Position numbers and translations under genes: made by a program. Shown here in pieces: positions 1-8,056 of a stretch of DNA of 20,932 nucleotides (the first letter of the stretch is position 1; each line of letters begins with the position of its first letter). The notes beneath the pieces were generated by a model that saw only the letters and a list, made by a program, of their open reading frames with translations, made no database searches and was not told the origin of the DNA. Origin of the DNA: an uncultured Anaerolineaceae bacterium. GTDB taxonomy: Bacteria > Chloroflexota > Anaerolineae > Promineifilales > Promineifilaceae. The stretch spans positions 1 through 20,932 of the forward strand of contig CALBTC010000031.1 of the NCBI GenBank assembly GCA_937967805.1, written 5' to 3'.

Positions 1-1293
1 GCATTGGCCCGATTTGCCGTTGAGGTGGGCGCAAAAGTGACGATTACTGATTTGCGGCCGCCGGAAAAATTACAGGATATGCTGGACGAGTTGAGCGACC
101 TGGATATCCGGTATGTTTTGGGAGAACATCCTATGGAACTTATAGACGAGACAGACGTTTTGGCCGTGAGCGGCGGGGTGTCGCTGGAAGCACCGCTGGT
201 GCAGGCAGCCCAGGCCAAAGGCGTGCCGATCACCAATGATTCTTTGGAATTTACGAAGCGGACGCCAACGGCCGTTATCGGCATCACCGGTTCGGCAGGC
301 AAAACCACCACCACGGCATTAACCGGCGTGATGAGCCAGGTGGCCGGGCGGCGTACCTGGGTCGGCGGCAACATTGGCCGGCCGCTCATCGCCGATCTGC
401 ACAAAATGGAACCGGATGATGTGGTGGTGCAGGAGCTGTCCAGCTTCCAGCTAGAAATTTGGGACCGCAGCCCGCACATCGCCACCGTGCTCAACATCAC
501 ACCCAACCATCTGGACCGGCACAAAACGATGAAGGCATACACCAACGCCAAAGCCAACATCCTGCGCCACCAGACGGCCGACGACATTTCTGTTTTGTGC
601 GCCGACGATCCCGGCTCGCTGGCGCTTAGCGCCATTGTGCGTGGCAAGCTGCGGCTGTTTAGTTTAATGAATGAGGTAACAGACGGGGCGTTTGTGCAAG
701 ACGGCCGTATCCTCATCCGCAACGGGGCCGAGAAAACGGTTTGCCGGGTTGAAGATGTGCAGCTGCGCGGCCGTCACAATTTGCTCAATGTCCTGGCCGC
801 CACCACCCTGGCTGACTCGGCCGGTATCCCCACCGAGGCCATTGCCCAGGCGATTCGCACCTTCACCGGCGTAGAGCACCGATTGGAACTGGTGCGCACC
901 CGGCGCGGCGTGCAGTGGATCAACGACTCCATCGCCACCGCCCCGGAACGGGCAATGGCGGCGCTCAACGCTTTCAGCGAACCTATCGTTTTGCTGGCCG
1001 GGGGCCGGGACAAAGCGATGGCATGGGATGCCTGGGCTGAAAAAGTGACGCAGCGGGTGAAATCGGTCATCCTGTTTGGCGATCTGGCCGACATGCTGGC
1101 GGAAAAGCTGGCCGATCACAATCATCCTGACTTCAAGCAGGTGAGTACAGTGGCGGAAGCGGTGGAATGGGCGGCGGGAACGGCCGTTTCTGGCGACATC
1201 GTCCTCCTTTCCCCCGGTGGCACCAGCTACGACGCCTTTAAGGATTTTGAGGAACGCGGTGAGTTGTTCCGGCAGTTGGTGAATGAGTTGTAA
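1..1293 (+). CDS. murD: UDP-N-acetylmuramoyl-L-alanine--D-glutamate ligase, 5' end cut off
   Basis: Cytoplasmic Mur ligase that adds D-glutamate to UDP-MurNAc-L-Ala using ATP, the second amino acid step of peptidoglycan precursor synthesis. The frame is open from base 1 (first codon GCA), so the true start lies upstream; about 430 residues are present and roughly 15-25 N-terminal residues, with the first glycine-rich loop, are missing. Seen in sequence: the Mur ligase P-loop GSAGKTTTT (bases 289-315), the ELSSFQLE segment (about 436-459), the NHLDRH block (about 508-525), an RGRHNLLN segment typical of the central/C-terminal domain boundary, and LSPGGTSYDAF with DFEERG near the C-terminus. 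The block normally NDSKATN reads NDSIATAP here. The stop TAA is 61 bp before ftsW and a hairpin repeat fills that gap. First gene of the co-oriented dcw cluster. Family assignment is secure. Confidence 0.95.
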   Translation, partial: ALARFAVEVGAKVTITDLRPPEKLQDMLDELSDLDIRYVLGEHPMELIDETDVLAVSGGVSLEAPLVQAAQAKGVPITNDSLEFTKRTPTAVIGITGSAGKTTTTALTGVMSQVAGRRTWVGGNIGRPLIADLHKMEPDDVVVQELSSFQLEIWDRSPHIATVLNITPNHLDRHKTMKAYTNAKANILRHQTADDISVLCADDPGSLALSAIVRGKLRLFSLMNEVTDGAFVQDGRILIRNGAEKTVCRVEDVQLRGRHNLLNVLAATTLADSAGIPTEAIAQAIRTFTGVEHRLELVRTRRGVQWINDSIATAPERAMAALNAFSEPIVLLAGGRDKAMAWDAWAEKVTQRVKSVILFGDLADMLAEKLADHNHPDFKQVSTVAEAVEWAAGTAVSGDIVLLSPGGTSYDAFKDFEERGELFRQLVNEL

Positions 1294-1302
1294 GCAATAG
1301 TT

Positions 1303-1335
1303 AGATTGGTCCATTCTCCAAGAGTGGACCAATCT
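1303..1335. repeat. Hairpin repeat, AGATTGGTCCA family, copy 1
   Basis: Arms AGATTGGTCCA (1303-1313) and TGGACCAATCT (1325-1335) are perfectly complementary. Inner bases 1314-1317 and 1321-1324 can extend the stem to 15 bp with a CCA loop. It fills the murD-ftsW gap and ends 19 bp before the ftsW start. A second member with the same arms lies at 8057-8089 between ddl and ftsQ. There is no U-tract typical of an intrinsic terminator. Confidence 0.85.
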
Positions 1336-1354
1336 TGCTCGACAGGATTTTTCT

Positions 1355-2581
1355 ATGACAACAGTCAACATCGTCCGTAAAAGAAGCAATCGCGTCAATC
1401 CGGTCTTGCGCTTCCGGTTTGACTACTGGCTGCTGTTGGCCATTGCCGGACTGCTGGTGCTGGGGATGCTCATGGTCTACAGCACCACGTTTGATTACGG
1501 CCTGCGCTTTCAGGACGATGCTACCTACTACTTCCGGCGGCAGTTCCTGGCGCTGGGTCTGGGAGTTGTGGCTATGGTGGGCGTGATGCAGTTTGATTAC
1601 CACATCCTGCGCCGCTTTTCGGTGCCCTTTTTGGGTCTCACGCTGGTAGGGCTGTTGTTTGTGCTCTTCTTCACCACCGCCTCGGACCTGGGTGCGCAGC
1701 GCGGTTTGTACAACGATTCGTACCAGCCGTCGGAGATTGCCAAGCTGGCCATGATTATTTACATCGCCCACTGGCTCTCCAGCAAAGGCGACCGCATCAA
1801 GCTGCTTACCTACGGACTGCTGCCGTTTTCGGTGATCGTTGGCGTGGTTTGCGCCTTGATTGTGCGCCAGCCGGACCTGAGCACCGCCGGACTCATTGCT
1901 CTGGTCAGCTTCACGCTCTTTTTTGTGGCCGGGGCCGATTGGCGGCAGTTTGCCGTGGCCGGGCTGCTGGGCGGCACGGTCTTCCTGATTTTGATCAACA
2001 CGCTGCCCCATGCCCAGGCCCGTGTGGATGCTTACACCCAGGCGCTGTCTGACCCCAACCAGGCGAGCTGGCACGTGCAGCAGTCGCTGATTGCCCTGGG
2101 GCGCGGCGGCATTTTTGGCGTGGGGCTGGGTGAAAGCACGCAGAAGTTTGGCCCGCTGCCGTTTGCTCACACGGACGGCGTCTTTGCCATTTTGGGTGAG
2201 GAATTGGGTCTGGCAGGCACGCTGCTGGTGGTGGGTTTGCTGGGTATGTTGGTGTGGCGCGGGCTGCGCACGGCCGTACGCGCCCGAGACGGCTTCGGCT
2301 TTTTGCTGGCCATGGGCATCACCTGCTGGATTATCTTCCAGGCATTTATCAATATTGCCGTAATTACGGCCATCATCCCCTTTACCGGCATTCCGCTGCC
2401 ATTTTTAAGCTATGGGGGTACCTCGCTGGCCATCACCATGGTCGGTGTCGGGATTTTGCTCAACATCTCGCGGGACTCGGCGCTGCAAAAACGGCCGCAA
2501 ACCAGCGACATACGGCAGCGGCGGCAAACCAGAAGCAACATCCGGCGGAGCAGACGGCCGTCGGCCACAGACAGGTTCTGA
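1355..2581 (+). CDS. ftsW: Lipid II glycosyltransferase FtsW (SEDS family)
   Basis: Integral membrane SEDS protein that polymerises lipid II at the septum together with a class b PBP. The product is 408 aa, close to the family norm, with about ten hydrophobic segments between residues 25 and 375. Family motifs: MVYSTT after TM1, PSEIAKL, RQPDLSTAG (usually QPDLGTA), the periplasmic loop HTDGVFAILGEELG with the likely catalytic Asp274, and the late block PFLSYGGTS. The C-terminal tail from about residue 378 is very basic (many Arg, plus Lys) and probably cytoplasmic. The ATG at 1355 is preceded by AGGA at 1344-1347. The stop is 2 bp before murG, indicating translational coupling. RodA is the alternative name; the place between murD and murG favours FtsW. 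Confidence 0.95.
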   Translation: MTTVNIVRKRSNRVNPVLRFRFDYWLLLAIAGLLVLGMLMVYSTTFDYGLRFQDDATYYFRRQFLALGLGVVAMVGVMQFDYHILRRFSVPFLGLTLVGLLFVLFFTTASDLGAQRGLYNDSYQPSEIAKLAMIIYIAHWLSSKGDRIKLLTYGLLPFSVIVGVVCALIVRQPDLSTAGLIALVSFTLFFVAGADWRQFAVAGLLGGTVFLILINTLPHAQARVDAYTQALSDPNQASWHVQQSLIALGRGGIFGVGLGESTQKFGPLPFAHTDGVFAILGEELGLAGTLLVVGLLGMLVWRGLRTAVRARDGFGFLLAMGITCWIIFQAFINIAVITAIIPFTGIPLPFLSYGGTSLAITMVGVGILLNISRDSALQKRPQTSDIRQRRQTRSNIRRSRRPSATDRF

Positions 2582-2583
2582 CA

Positions 2584-3705
2584 ATGCGTGTACTCATTTG
2601 CGCCGGCGGCACCGGCGGTGGTATTTACCCCGCCCTGGCAACCGTTACCGCATTACGCAATAAAGGCTTACCCACCGAAAATTTTTTGTGGGTAGGCACA
2701 AAGGGTGAAATGGAACAAACGTTAGTCCCCAGAGCAGGCATACGGCTGGAAACCATCGCCGGTGGCGCCATTGCCGGCGTGCCCCTGCACCGTAAGCTGA
2801 TCAACGGCAGCAAGCTGCTGCTCAGCATCGGCAAGGCGCTGCGGCTGGTGCGCCGCTTCCGCCCTGACGTGATGTTTATGACCGGCGGCTACATGGCGTT
2901 TCCCTTCACCCTGGCCTGCCGCTGGTTGGGCGTGCCTATCGCCATCTATTTGCCCGACGTGGAACCGGGGCAGTCGATTAAATTTTCGCTGCGCTACGCC
3001 GAAAAAGTGGGGGCCACCACCGAGGGCTCAGCCCAATTTGTGCCGGCCGACAAGCTGGTGATAACGGGTTATCCTGTGCGGCCAGAGCTGCGCCAAAAGG
3101 CAAATTTGAGCCGGGAAGAAGCGCTGGCCGCATTTGATTTACAACCGGAGCGCCCCACCCTGCTGGTTTTTGGCGGCAGCCGCGGCGCACAGGCGATCAA
3201 TCGAGCTCTAATGTGCATTTTGCCAGATCTGCTAGAAACGATGCAGGTGATTCATATTAGCGGCACGTTTACCTGGGACGAGGTAGACAAAAACGCCAAG
3301 AAGCTGCCTAAAGCAGTGCGCGAATTTTATCGGCCGTATCCGTATCTGCACGAGGAAATGGGGCACGCCTTCCGCGCCGCCGATTTGGTGGTGGCCCGCG
3401 CCGGGGCCAGCATGTTGGGTGAGATGCCCGCCTTCGGCCTGCCGTCCATTTTGGTGCCGCTGGCCTGGGCCTGGCGTTACCAGAAGGTGAATGCCGATTA
3501 TTTGTGTGAAAGGGGTACGGCCGTACAGCTCACCGACGAAACGTTAGACAAACGACTGCTGCCAACCATCCAAACGTTAATGGCAGACCCCGGCAAACTG
3601 GCCCAAATGAGCCAGGCGGCCCGCGCCCTGGACGTTCCCAACGGGGCAGACAATTTGGCCACCTTGATCGAAGCCGTGGCCAAAAGCAATCGGGAGGCCT
3701 CATGA
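2584..3705 (+). CDS. murG: UDP-N-acetylglucosamine--undecaprenyl-pyrophosphoryl-MurNAc-pentapeptide GlcNAc transferase, divergent
   Basis: GT-B glycosyltransferase acting on the inner face of the membrane; it converts lipid I to lipid II with UDP-GlcNAc. The ATG at 2584 is chosen because it gives the canonical N-terminus MRVLICAGGTGG; the open frame runs further upstream but only inside ftsW. 373 aa. Seen: G-loop 1 AGGTGGGIYP (residues 7-16), a second glycine motif MTGGYMAFP near residue 100, the donor-domain block FGGSRGAQAIN, and the nucleotide-sugar block ARAGASMLGEMPAFGLP followed by QKVNADYL. Odd: the His that normally follows GGTGG is Gly13, and the usual HEQN..PG..N acceptor-side segment reads YLPDVEPGQSIKF. 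From memory similar variants occur in Chloroflexota. Only a weak ACAGG (2570-2574) precedes the start, consistent with coupling to ftsW. Confidence 0.9.
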   Translation: MRVLICAGGTGGGIYPALATVTALRNKGLPTENFLWVGTKGEMEQTLVPRAGIRLETIAGGAIAGVPLHRKLINGSKLLLSIGKALRLVRRFRPDVMFMTGGYMAFPFTLACRWLGVPIAIYLPDVEPGQSIKFSLRYAEKVGATTEGSAQFVPADKLVITGYPVRPELRQKANLSREEALAAFDLQPERPTLLVFGGSRGAQAINRALMCILPDLLETMQVIHISGTFTWDEVDKNAKKLPKAVREFYRPYPYLHEEMGHAFRAADLVVARAGASMLGEMPAFGLPSILVPLAWAWRYQKVNADYLCERGTAVQLTDETLDKRLLPTIQTLMADPGKLAQMSQAARALDVPNGADNLATLIEAVAKSNREAS

Positions 3706-3710
3706 GACCC

Positions 3711-3766
3711 AACCTCCCGCAGGTTTACTCCCAAGCAATGGTCCTTTATGGAACCTGCGGGAGGTT
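3711..3766. repeat. Hairpin repeat, AACCTCCCGCAGG family, copy 1
   Basis: Perfect 15-bp inverted repeat: AACCTCCCGCAGGTT (3711-3725) and AACCTGCGGGAGGTT (3752-3766), with a 26-nt loop. It lies between the murG stop and the Shine-Dalgarno of the next gene. The same arms, shortened to 13 bp, recur at 16534-16589 with a different loop, so this is a dispersed element. It could also act as an intercistronic stabiliser or attenuator. Confidence 0.9.
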
Positions 3767-3784
3767 TATTTCAGGAGTGAGAAG

Positions 3785-4363
3785 ATGTTAAGTTTGGGCA
3801 CGCTTTTTTGGTTGATGATTCTATTTTTTGCCATCATTGGTTCCCTGCGGGGCTGGACACGAGAAGTGATCGCCACCTCCGGCTTAATTCTTTCCTTGTT
3901 TGCCATCAACCAGTTTGGCAGCTTGCTGCTGGGCTTTGCCCCAACCGGGGGTGCAGTCCCGGCAGAGCGACAAAGATTTTACTACCTGGCGTTTTTGCAT
4001 CTGATAGTTGCCTTCTTTAGTTATCAAGGGCCAGCGCTTGCCGGTACCCGTCTGGGAGAAAGGCTGCGGGTGCGAGACAATTTTCAGGACAAACTGCTGG
4101 GATTGATCATTGGTGCGCTGAACGGCTATTTAATCATTGGATCGCTCTGGTCATTTTTAGAGTATCGCGTTCAACCTGGCGGCGGCTGGCTTCGGCTTCC
4201 ACCGGGTGAACCGTATCCGTTTGACTTTTCCGTATTGATTCGCCCCGATGTAACGGCCGGTTTGGATTCATTAATGAGCCGCCTGCCGCTGCCGCTGCTG
4301 TCGCCTTATTTACCGTTTTTGGTGGTGATCGTCTTTTTGTTTGTGATTATTGTGATGATTTAG
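3785..4363 (+). CDS. CvpA-like small integral membrane protein
   Basis: A 192-aa hydrophobic protein. Predicted membrane segments by eye: residues 4-22, about 26-50, 65-82, 103-123 and 170-191. The start (hydrophobic helix, then G-LRGWTREVIA and a second helix) and the spacing of the next helices resemble the CvpA / colicin V production family, whose members are small polytopic membrane proteins, several linked to envelope integrity. Between about residues 125 and 168 is a Pro/Gly-rich, probably extracytoplasmic stretch (RVQPGGGW, PPGEPYPFDF) that I do not recognise. The start is supported by AGGAGTGA at 3773-3780. It sits between murG and murC, co-oriented with the dcw genes and flanked by hairpin repeats on both sides. 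The position suggests an envelope or division role, but that is inference. Function unknown. Confidence 0.6.
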   Translation: MLSLGTLFWLMILFFAIIGSLRGWTREVIATSGLILSLFAINQFGSLLLGFAPTGGAVPAERQRFYYLAFLHLIVAFFSYQGPALAGTRLGERLRVRDNFQDKLLGLIIGALNGYLIIGSLWSFLEYRVQPGGGWLRLPPGEPYPFDFSVLIRPDVTAGLDSLMSRLPLPLLSPYLPFLVVIVFLFVIIVMI

Positions 4364-4365
4364 CA

Positions 4366-4387
4366 GGACAAAATTACAATTTTGTCC
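4366..4387. repeat. Short perfect hairpin after the CvpA-like gene
   Basis: GGACAAAATT (4366-4375) and AATTTTGTCC (4378-4387) form a 10-bp perfect inverted repeat with almost no spacer, starting two bases after the stop codon. The following bases are C-rich rather than T-rich, so it is not a classical intrinsic terminator on the + strand. Confidence 0.75.
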
Positions 4388-4394
4388 CGCAGCC

Positions 4395-4463
4395 TGTCAT
4401 ACCCGCGCAGGCGGGTATCCATTTCTTGTATCTGAGTGGATTCCCGCTTTCGCGGGAATGACA
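4395..4463. repeat. Composite REP-like element: two facing hairpins
   Basis: Two 27-bp units face each other. Unit 1 (4395-4421) begins TGTCATACCCGC and ends GCGGGTATCCA. Unit 2 (4437-4463) begins TGGATTCCCGC and ends GCGGGAATGACA. Each unit is a hairpin by itself, and the units are near reverse complements of one another. Where they differ, the stem changes on both sides (ACCCGC/GCGGGT against TTCCCGC/GCGGGAA), so pairing is kept. The TTCCCGC...GCGGGAA form resembles dispersed repeats known from many bacteria, for example dRS3-like repeats of Neisseria. Confidence 0.85.
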
Positions 4464-4500
4464 AGTGAGAACTGTTGTGATTCAGGATTTGTTTTTAGAG

Positions 4501-5925
4501 ATGAGTGACCAACCATTCACTTTGCAGCCAAATATGCACATTCATCTGATCGGCATCGGCGGGGCCGGCATCTCGGCGATTGCCAGGGTGCTGTTGGGGC
4601 GCGGCTTCACCATCTCCGGCTCGGACCAGCAGGCCAATGAGATTACGGCCGCTCTCCAAGAAGCCGGGGCCACCATTTACCAGGGGCATGACGCAGCCAA
4701 CATTGCCGGAGCCAATTTGCTGGTGATTTCCTCCGCCATTCCTGAAAACAATCCCGAGCTGAAAGCCGCTCGTGAAGCCAACATTCCGGTGATGAAGCGG
4801 TCCGAATTTTTGGGCCACCTCATGGCCGACCGGATTGGCATTGCCGTGGCCGGAACGCATGGCAAAACAACCACTACCGGCATGATCGCCCACATCCTGA
4901 TGGAAGCGGATTTAGACCCGACGGTGATCGTGGGAGGTGTTTTGCCATCCTTGGGCAGCAACGGCCGTTTCGGTGAAGGCGACTATTTCGTGGTAGAAGC
5001 CGACGAGTACGACAACATGTTCCTCGGCCTCAAGCCGGAGGTGGCCATCATCCTTAACATCGAGCACGATCATCCGGACATTTTCCCCGATGAAGCCAGC
5101 TACCAGGCGGCCTTTGCCCAATTTGCCGGGCTGTTGCCTGAAGGTGGTCATCTGGTCGCCTGCGCCACCGACCCGGAAACGGCCGTGCTCATTGAAAACC
5201 TGGAACTGTCCGGCGTGCAGGTCAGCACCTACGCCATCGGCGTGGCCGAAGGCCAACAGCCCGACGCCGACTACCTGGCGCTCGATTTGCGCTCTAACCA
5301 GCTGGGCGGCACCGACTTTCTGGTGGAAACCGAAGGGCAGATGATTGGCCTGGCCCGCCTGCGCCTGCCGGGCGAACATAACGTGCTCAACGCCCTGGCA
5401 GCCATCATCGTGGCCGGCGATCTGGGCATTGATTTCAACGTCATTCGCGCCGCGCTGGGCAGCTTTAGCGGGGTCAACCGCCGCTTTGAGACAATTGGCG
5501 AGGTGGCCAGCGTCACCATTATTGACGATTACGCCCACCACCCCACCGAGATTGAAGTGACGTTGAAAGCGGCGCGGCAGCGCTACCCCGGACGGCGTAT
5601 TTGGGCGGTGTGGCAGCCGCACACCTTCAGCCGCACCAGGCTGCTGCTGGACAAGTTTGCCACCTGCTTCGCCGAAGCGGACCGGGTGGTGGCATTGGAT
5701 ATTTACCGCAGCCGGGAAAAAGATTCGTTGGGCGTGGATACGGCCGCAGTCCTGGAAGTGATGAAGCACCCGGCAGCGGTCCACATCCCCGACCTGGACG
5801 ACGCGGCGCAATATATTTTGGACCGGGTACGGCCGCACGACGTGGTCGTAACGTTGGGCGCGGGTGACAGCAACAAGGTAGCCCAGCAAATTTATACGGG
5901 CATTCAACTATGGAGTGATGCATGA
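4501..5925 (+). CDS. murC: UDP-N-acetylmuramate--L-alanine ligase
   Basis: Cytoplasmic Mur ligase that adds L-alanine to UDP-MurNAc with ATP, the first peptide-forming step. From ATG 4501 the product is 474 aa, in the family range. Domains in order: Rossmann-like UDP-binding domain with GIGGAGIS (residues 18-25), central ATPase domain with GTHGKTTTT (118-126), EADEYDNMFL and NIEHDHPD, then the C-terminal domain with FSGVNRRFE, DDYAHHPTEIE and WQPHTFSRT, all characteristic of MurC. EADEYD (rather than EADESD) also occurs in Mpl, but the length, context and SRT block favour MurC. An in-frame GTG at 4465 would add 12 residues but overlaps the end of the upstream repeat; an ATG at 4534 is also possible. 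The stop overlaps the murB start by 4 bp (ATGA), so the two are translationally coupled. Confidence 0.95.
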   Translation: MSDQPFTLQPNMHIHLIGIGGAGISAIARVLLGRGFTISGSDQQANEITAALQEAGATIYQGHDAANIAGANLLVISSAIPENNPELKAAREANIPVMKRSEFLGHLMADRIGIAVAGTHGKTTTTGMIAHILMEADLDPTVIVGGVLPSLGSNGRFGEGDYFVVEADEYDNMFLGLKPEVAIILNIEHDHPDIFPDEASYQAAFAQFAGLLPEGGHLVACATDPETAVLIENLELSGVQVSTYAIGVAEGQQPDADYLALDLRSNQLGGTDFLVETEGQMIGLARLRLPGEHNVLNALAAIIVAGDLGIDFNVIRAALGSFSGVNRRFETIGEVASVTIIDDYAHHPTEIEVTLKAARQRYPGRRIWAVWQPHTFSRTRLLLDKFATCFAEADRVVALDIYRSREKDSLGVDTAAVLEVMKHPAAVHIPDLDDAAQYILDRVRPHDVVVTLGAGDSNKVAQQIYTGIQLWSDA

Positions 5926-6878
5926 ACGTGAGAACTTCAATTCGGGTATCGACCATACAGGAGTTACAGGCAGCGTTTGGCGACCGGCTGAAGCTGGATG
6001 AGCCGCTGGCGCGGTATACGTCGGCCCGCGTGGGCGGACCGGCTCAGCTATTTTTGGTGGTGAATACGGCGGCTGAATTGGAAACGGCCGTCACCATCGC
6101 CTACGAAAAACGGGTCCCCTACACGCTGCTGGGCGGTGGCTCCAACATTCTCGTCTCTGAACTGGGCGTCAGTGGCCTGGTGATCATGAATAAGGCGCGG
6201 GCGATTAACTTCCGCCACACCGGAGCCAGCGTTATTTGCACCGTGGAGTCAGGCATGAACCTCTCGTCGCTGGCGCGGCAGTGCATCGGCAAAGGGCTGG
6301 GCGGCCTGGAATGGGCCATTGGCGTCCCCGGCACCGTCGGTGGCGCAGTGGTGGGCAACTCTGGCGCGCACGGCTCGGACATGAACAACAATTTGCGTGC
6401 GGCCGTTATCTGGGAACCGGGGCGCGGCCAGCGCATCTACAGCAACAATGAGATGAATTACGGCTATCGCGACAGCGTGCTCAAGCAAGAACAGGGCCGC
6501 GAGCTATCCCGCCGCGTGGTGCTCAGCGCCGAGCTGGAGCTCACGCCGGAGCCGGTGGACGTGCTCATGGCCCGGGCTGATGGCTTCACCGCCCATCGCA
6601 AGCAAACCCAGCCGGGCGGCGCCACGGTCGGCTCCATGTTTAAAAATCCCGAAAACTATTATGCGGGCTATTTGATAGAGGCCGCCGGCCTGAAAGGATT
6701 TCGCGTCGGCGGGGCGCACATTTCGGAAAAACACGCCAACTTTTTTGTGAACGAAGGCGAGGCTACGGCCGAAGATATTCGCGCCCTCATTGCCGAAGCA
6801 TGGAACAGCGTGCGCGAGCAGTTTGGCGTAGAGCTGGATTTGGAAGTGGAACTGGTTGGTGATTGGAACTTTGAATAA
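5922..6878 (+). CDS. murB: UDP-N-acetylenolpyruvoylglucosamine reductase
   Basis: FAD- and NADPH-dependent reductase that turns UDP-GlcNAc-enolpyruvate into UDP-MurNAc in the cytoplasm. 318 aa. Seen: YTSARVGGPAQ at the start of the FAD domain, GGGSNIL (residues 71-77), the block GLEWAIGVPGTVGGAVVGNSGAHG, YGYRDS, GSMFKNP (237-243, in which Ser238 is the expected proton donor) and the late block ISEKHANFFVN. The compact layout and the GS-F-KNP/KHANF arrangement fit the type II MurB typical of Gram-positive-like lineages. The ATG overlaps the murC stop by 4 bp. There is a 61-bp gap to ddl occupied by direct repeats. Confidence 0.95.
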   Translation: MNVRTSIRVSTIQELQAAFGDRLKLDEPLARYTSARVGGPAQLFLVVNTAAELETAVTIAYEKRVPYTLLGGGSNILVSELGVSGLVIMNKARAINFRHTGASVICTVESGMNLSSLARQCIGKGLGGLEWAIGVPGTVGGAVVGNSGAHGSDMNNNLRAAVIWEPGRGQRIYSNNEMNYGYRDSVLKQEQGRELSRRVVLSAELELTPEPVDVLMARADGFTAHRKQTQPGGATVGSMFKNPENYYAGYLIEAAGLKGFRVGGAHISEKHANFFVNEGEATAEDIRALIAEAWNSVREQFGVELDLEVELVGDWNFE

Positions 6879-6929
6879 TTGTTAATGGTAAATGGTTAAT
6901 TGTTAATGGTAAAAAGCCATTCACAATTC
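6878..6929. repeat. Direct repeats and imperfect hairpin between murB and ddl
   Basis: ATTGTTAATGGTAAA is present twice (6878-6892 and 6899-6913), a 15-bp exact direct repeat with a 21-bp period. The second copy also forms an imperfect hairpin: AATTGTTAATGG (6898-6909) pairs with CCATTCACAATT (6918-6929) at 11 of 12 positions. It leaves no visible Shine-Dalgarno before the ddl ATG at 6940. Confidence 0.8.
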
Positions 6930-6939
6930 ACAGATTTTT

Positions 6940-8052
6940 ATGACAAAGAACGGCAAAGATAAGTTACGGGTCGGTGTTATTTTCGGCGGGCGGTCGGGTG
7001 AGCATGAGGTGTCGCTCAATTCGGCGCAGTCGGTGATGCGCGCCTTGAACCCGAACAAGTACGAGGTGATCCCAATCGGCATCGACAAAAACGGCCGTTG
7101 GCTCACCGGTGATGTGGTGGGCACGCTGACCGAAGGCAAGACTGCCAGCCATCACGCCACCTTGCTACCCGATCCCAAAGCGACGGGGTTGATGCAGCTG
7201 GACGAGGGTGAGCGCGTAGGGTTAACGGCCGTTTCCCAGCTCGACGTCATTTTCCCCGTGCTGCACGGACCATATGGCGAAGACGGCACGGTGCAGGGGC
7301 TGCTGGAGCTGGCCAACCTGCCCTACGTGGGCGCGGGTGTGGTCGGTTCGGCCGTGGGCATGGACAAAGCGATCTTCAAGCACGTGATGATGGCCAACGG
7401 GCTGCCCGTTTTGCCCTGGCTGCTGGTGCAAAGTAACGAGTGGCGCAAACGGCCGTATGACGTCATTGCCGAAATTGAAGCGATTCTGGTTTACCCGGTC
7501 TTTACCAAGCCGGCCAACTTAGGTTCCAGCGTGGGCATCAGCAAATGCAACAACCGGGATGAGCTGCGCGCCGGGCTGGATGAGTCCGCCGGCTACGACC
7601 GCCGCATTGTGGTGGAGCAAGGCGCCAACGTGCGCGAGCTGGAAGTTTCCGTGTTGGGCAACAACGATCCCGTGGCCAGCGTGGTGGGCGAGGTGCGCCC
7701 CCGCCGCGAATTTTACGACTACGTGGCCAAATACGTCAGCGACGATTCGGAACTGATCATTCCGGCCGATTTAACCGAGGCGCAGAGCGACGAAGTGCGC
7801 CGCCTGGCGGTACAGGCGTACAAGGCGATTGATTGTGCCGGTTTGGGCCGGGTGGATCTGTTGTTGGATGTGGAAAACGGCCGTCTCTTTCTCAACGAAA
7901 TCAACACCATTCCCGGCTTCACCCGCATCTCCATGTATCCCAAGCTGTGGGAAGCCAGCGGCCTGCCCTACAGCCAACTGCTGGACAAATTGATTAATTT
8001 GGCCATTGAGCGGCATGAAGAGAAAGAACAGTTGAAGAAAACATATGAATAA
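6940..8052 (+). CDS. ddl: D-alanine--D-alanine ligase
   Basis: ATP-grasp enzyme that joins two D-Ala residues to make the dipeptide added by MurF. 370 aa, normal for Ddl. Seen: [10 protein letters not shown] with Glu21 (binds the first D-Ala amino group), the [16 protein letters not shown] block, [13 protein letters not shown], the GSSVGI loop (195-200), the omega-loop segment [15 protein letters not shown], which carries the Tyr expected in a D-Ala-D-Ala (not D-Ala-D-Lac) enzyme, and the Mg-binding NEINTIPGF (319-327). The start gives a normal N-terminus but has no clear ribosome binding site, because the repeat at 6878-6929 fills the upstream gap. The C-terminal tail is charged (EEKEQLKK). 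Confidence 0.95.
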   Translation: MTKNGKDKLRVGVIFGGRSGEHEVSLNSAQSVMRALNPNKYEVIPIGIDKNGRWLTGDVVGTLTEGKTASHHATLLPDPKATGLMQLDEGERVGLTAVSQLDVIFPVLHGPYGEDGTVQGLLELANLPYVGAGVVGSAVGMDKAIFKHVMMANGLPVLPWLLVQSNEWRKRPYDVIAEIEAILVYPVFTKPANLGSSVGISKCNNRDELRAGLDESAGYDRRIVVEQGANVRELEVSVLGNNDPVASVVGEVRPRREFYDYVAKYVSDDSELIIPADLTEAQSDEVRRLAVQAYKAIDCAGLGRVDLLLDVENGRLFLNEINTIPGFTRISMYPKLWEASGLPYSQLLDKLINLAIERHEEKEQLKKTYE

Positions 8053-8056
8053 GTAC

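Noticed and set aside
664..1398. Long minus-strand open frame opposite murD
   Set aside because: Shadow of a strongly conserved gene; the protein is His/Arg-rich low complexity with no recognisable family. Similar shadows oppose ftsW, murC and ftsA (for example 4912-5907 and 9077-10333).
2254..2583. Upstream extension of the murG frame
   Set aside because: It lies wholly inside ftsW in another frame and encodes a Gly/His/Arg-rich sequence unlike MurG; the canonical start is at 2584.
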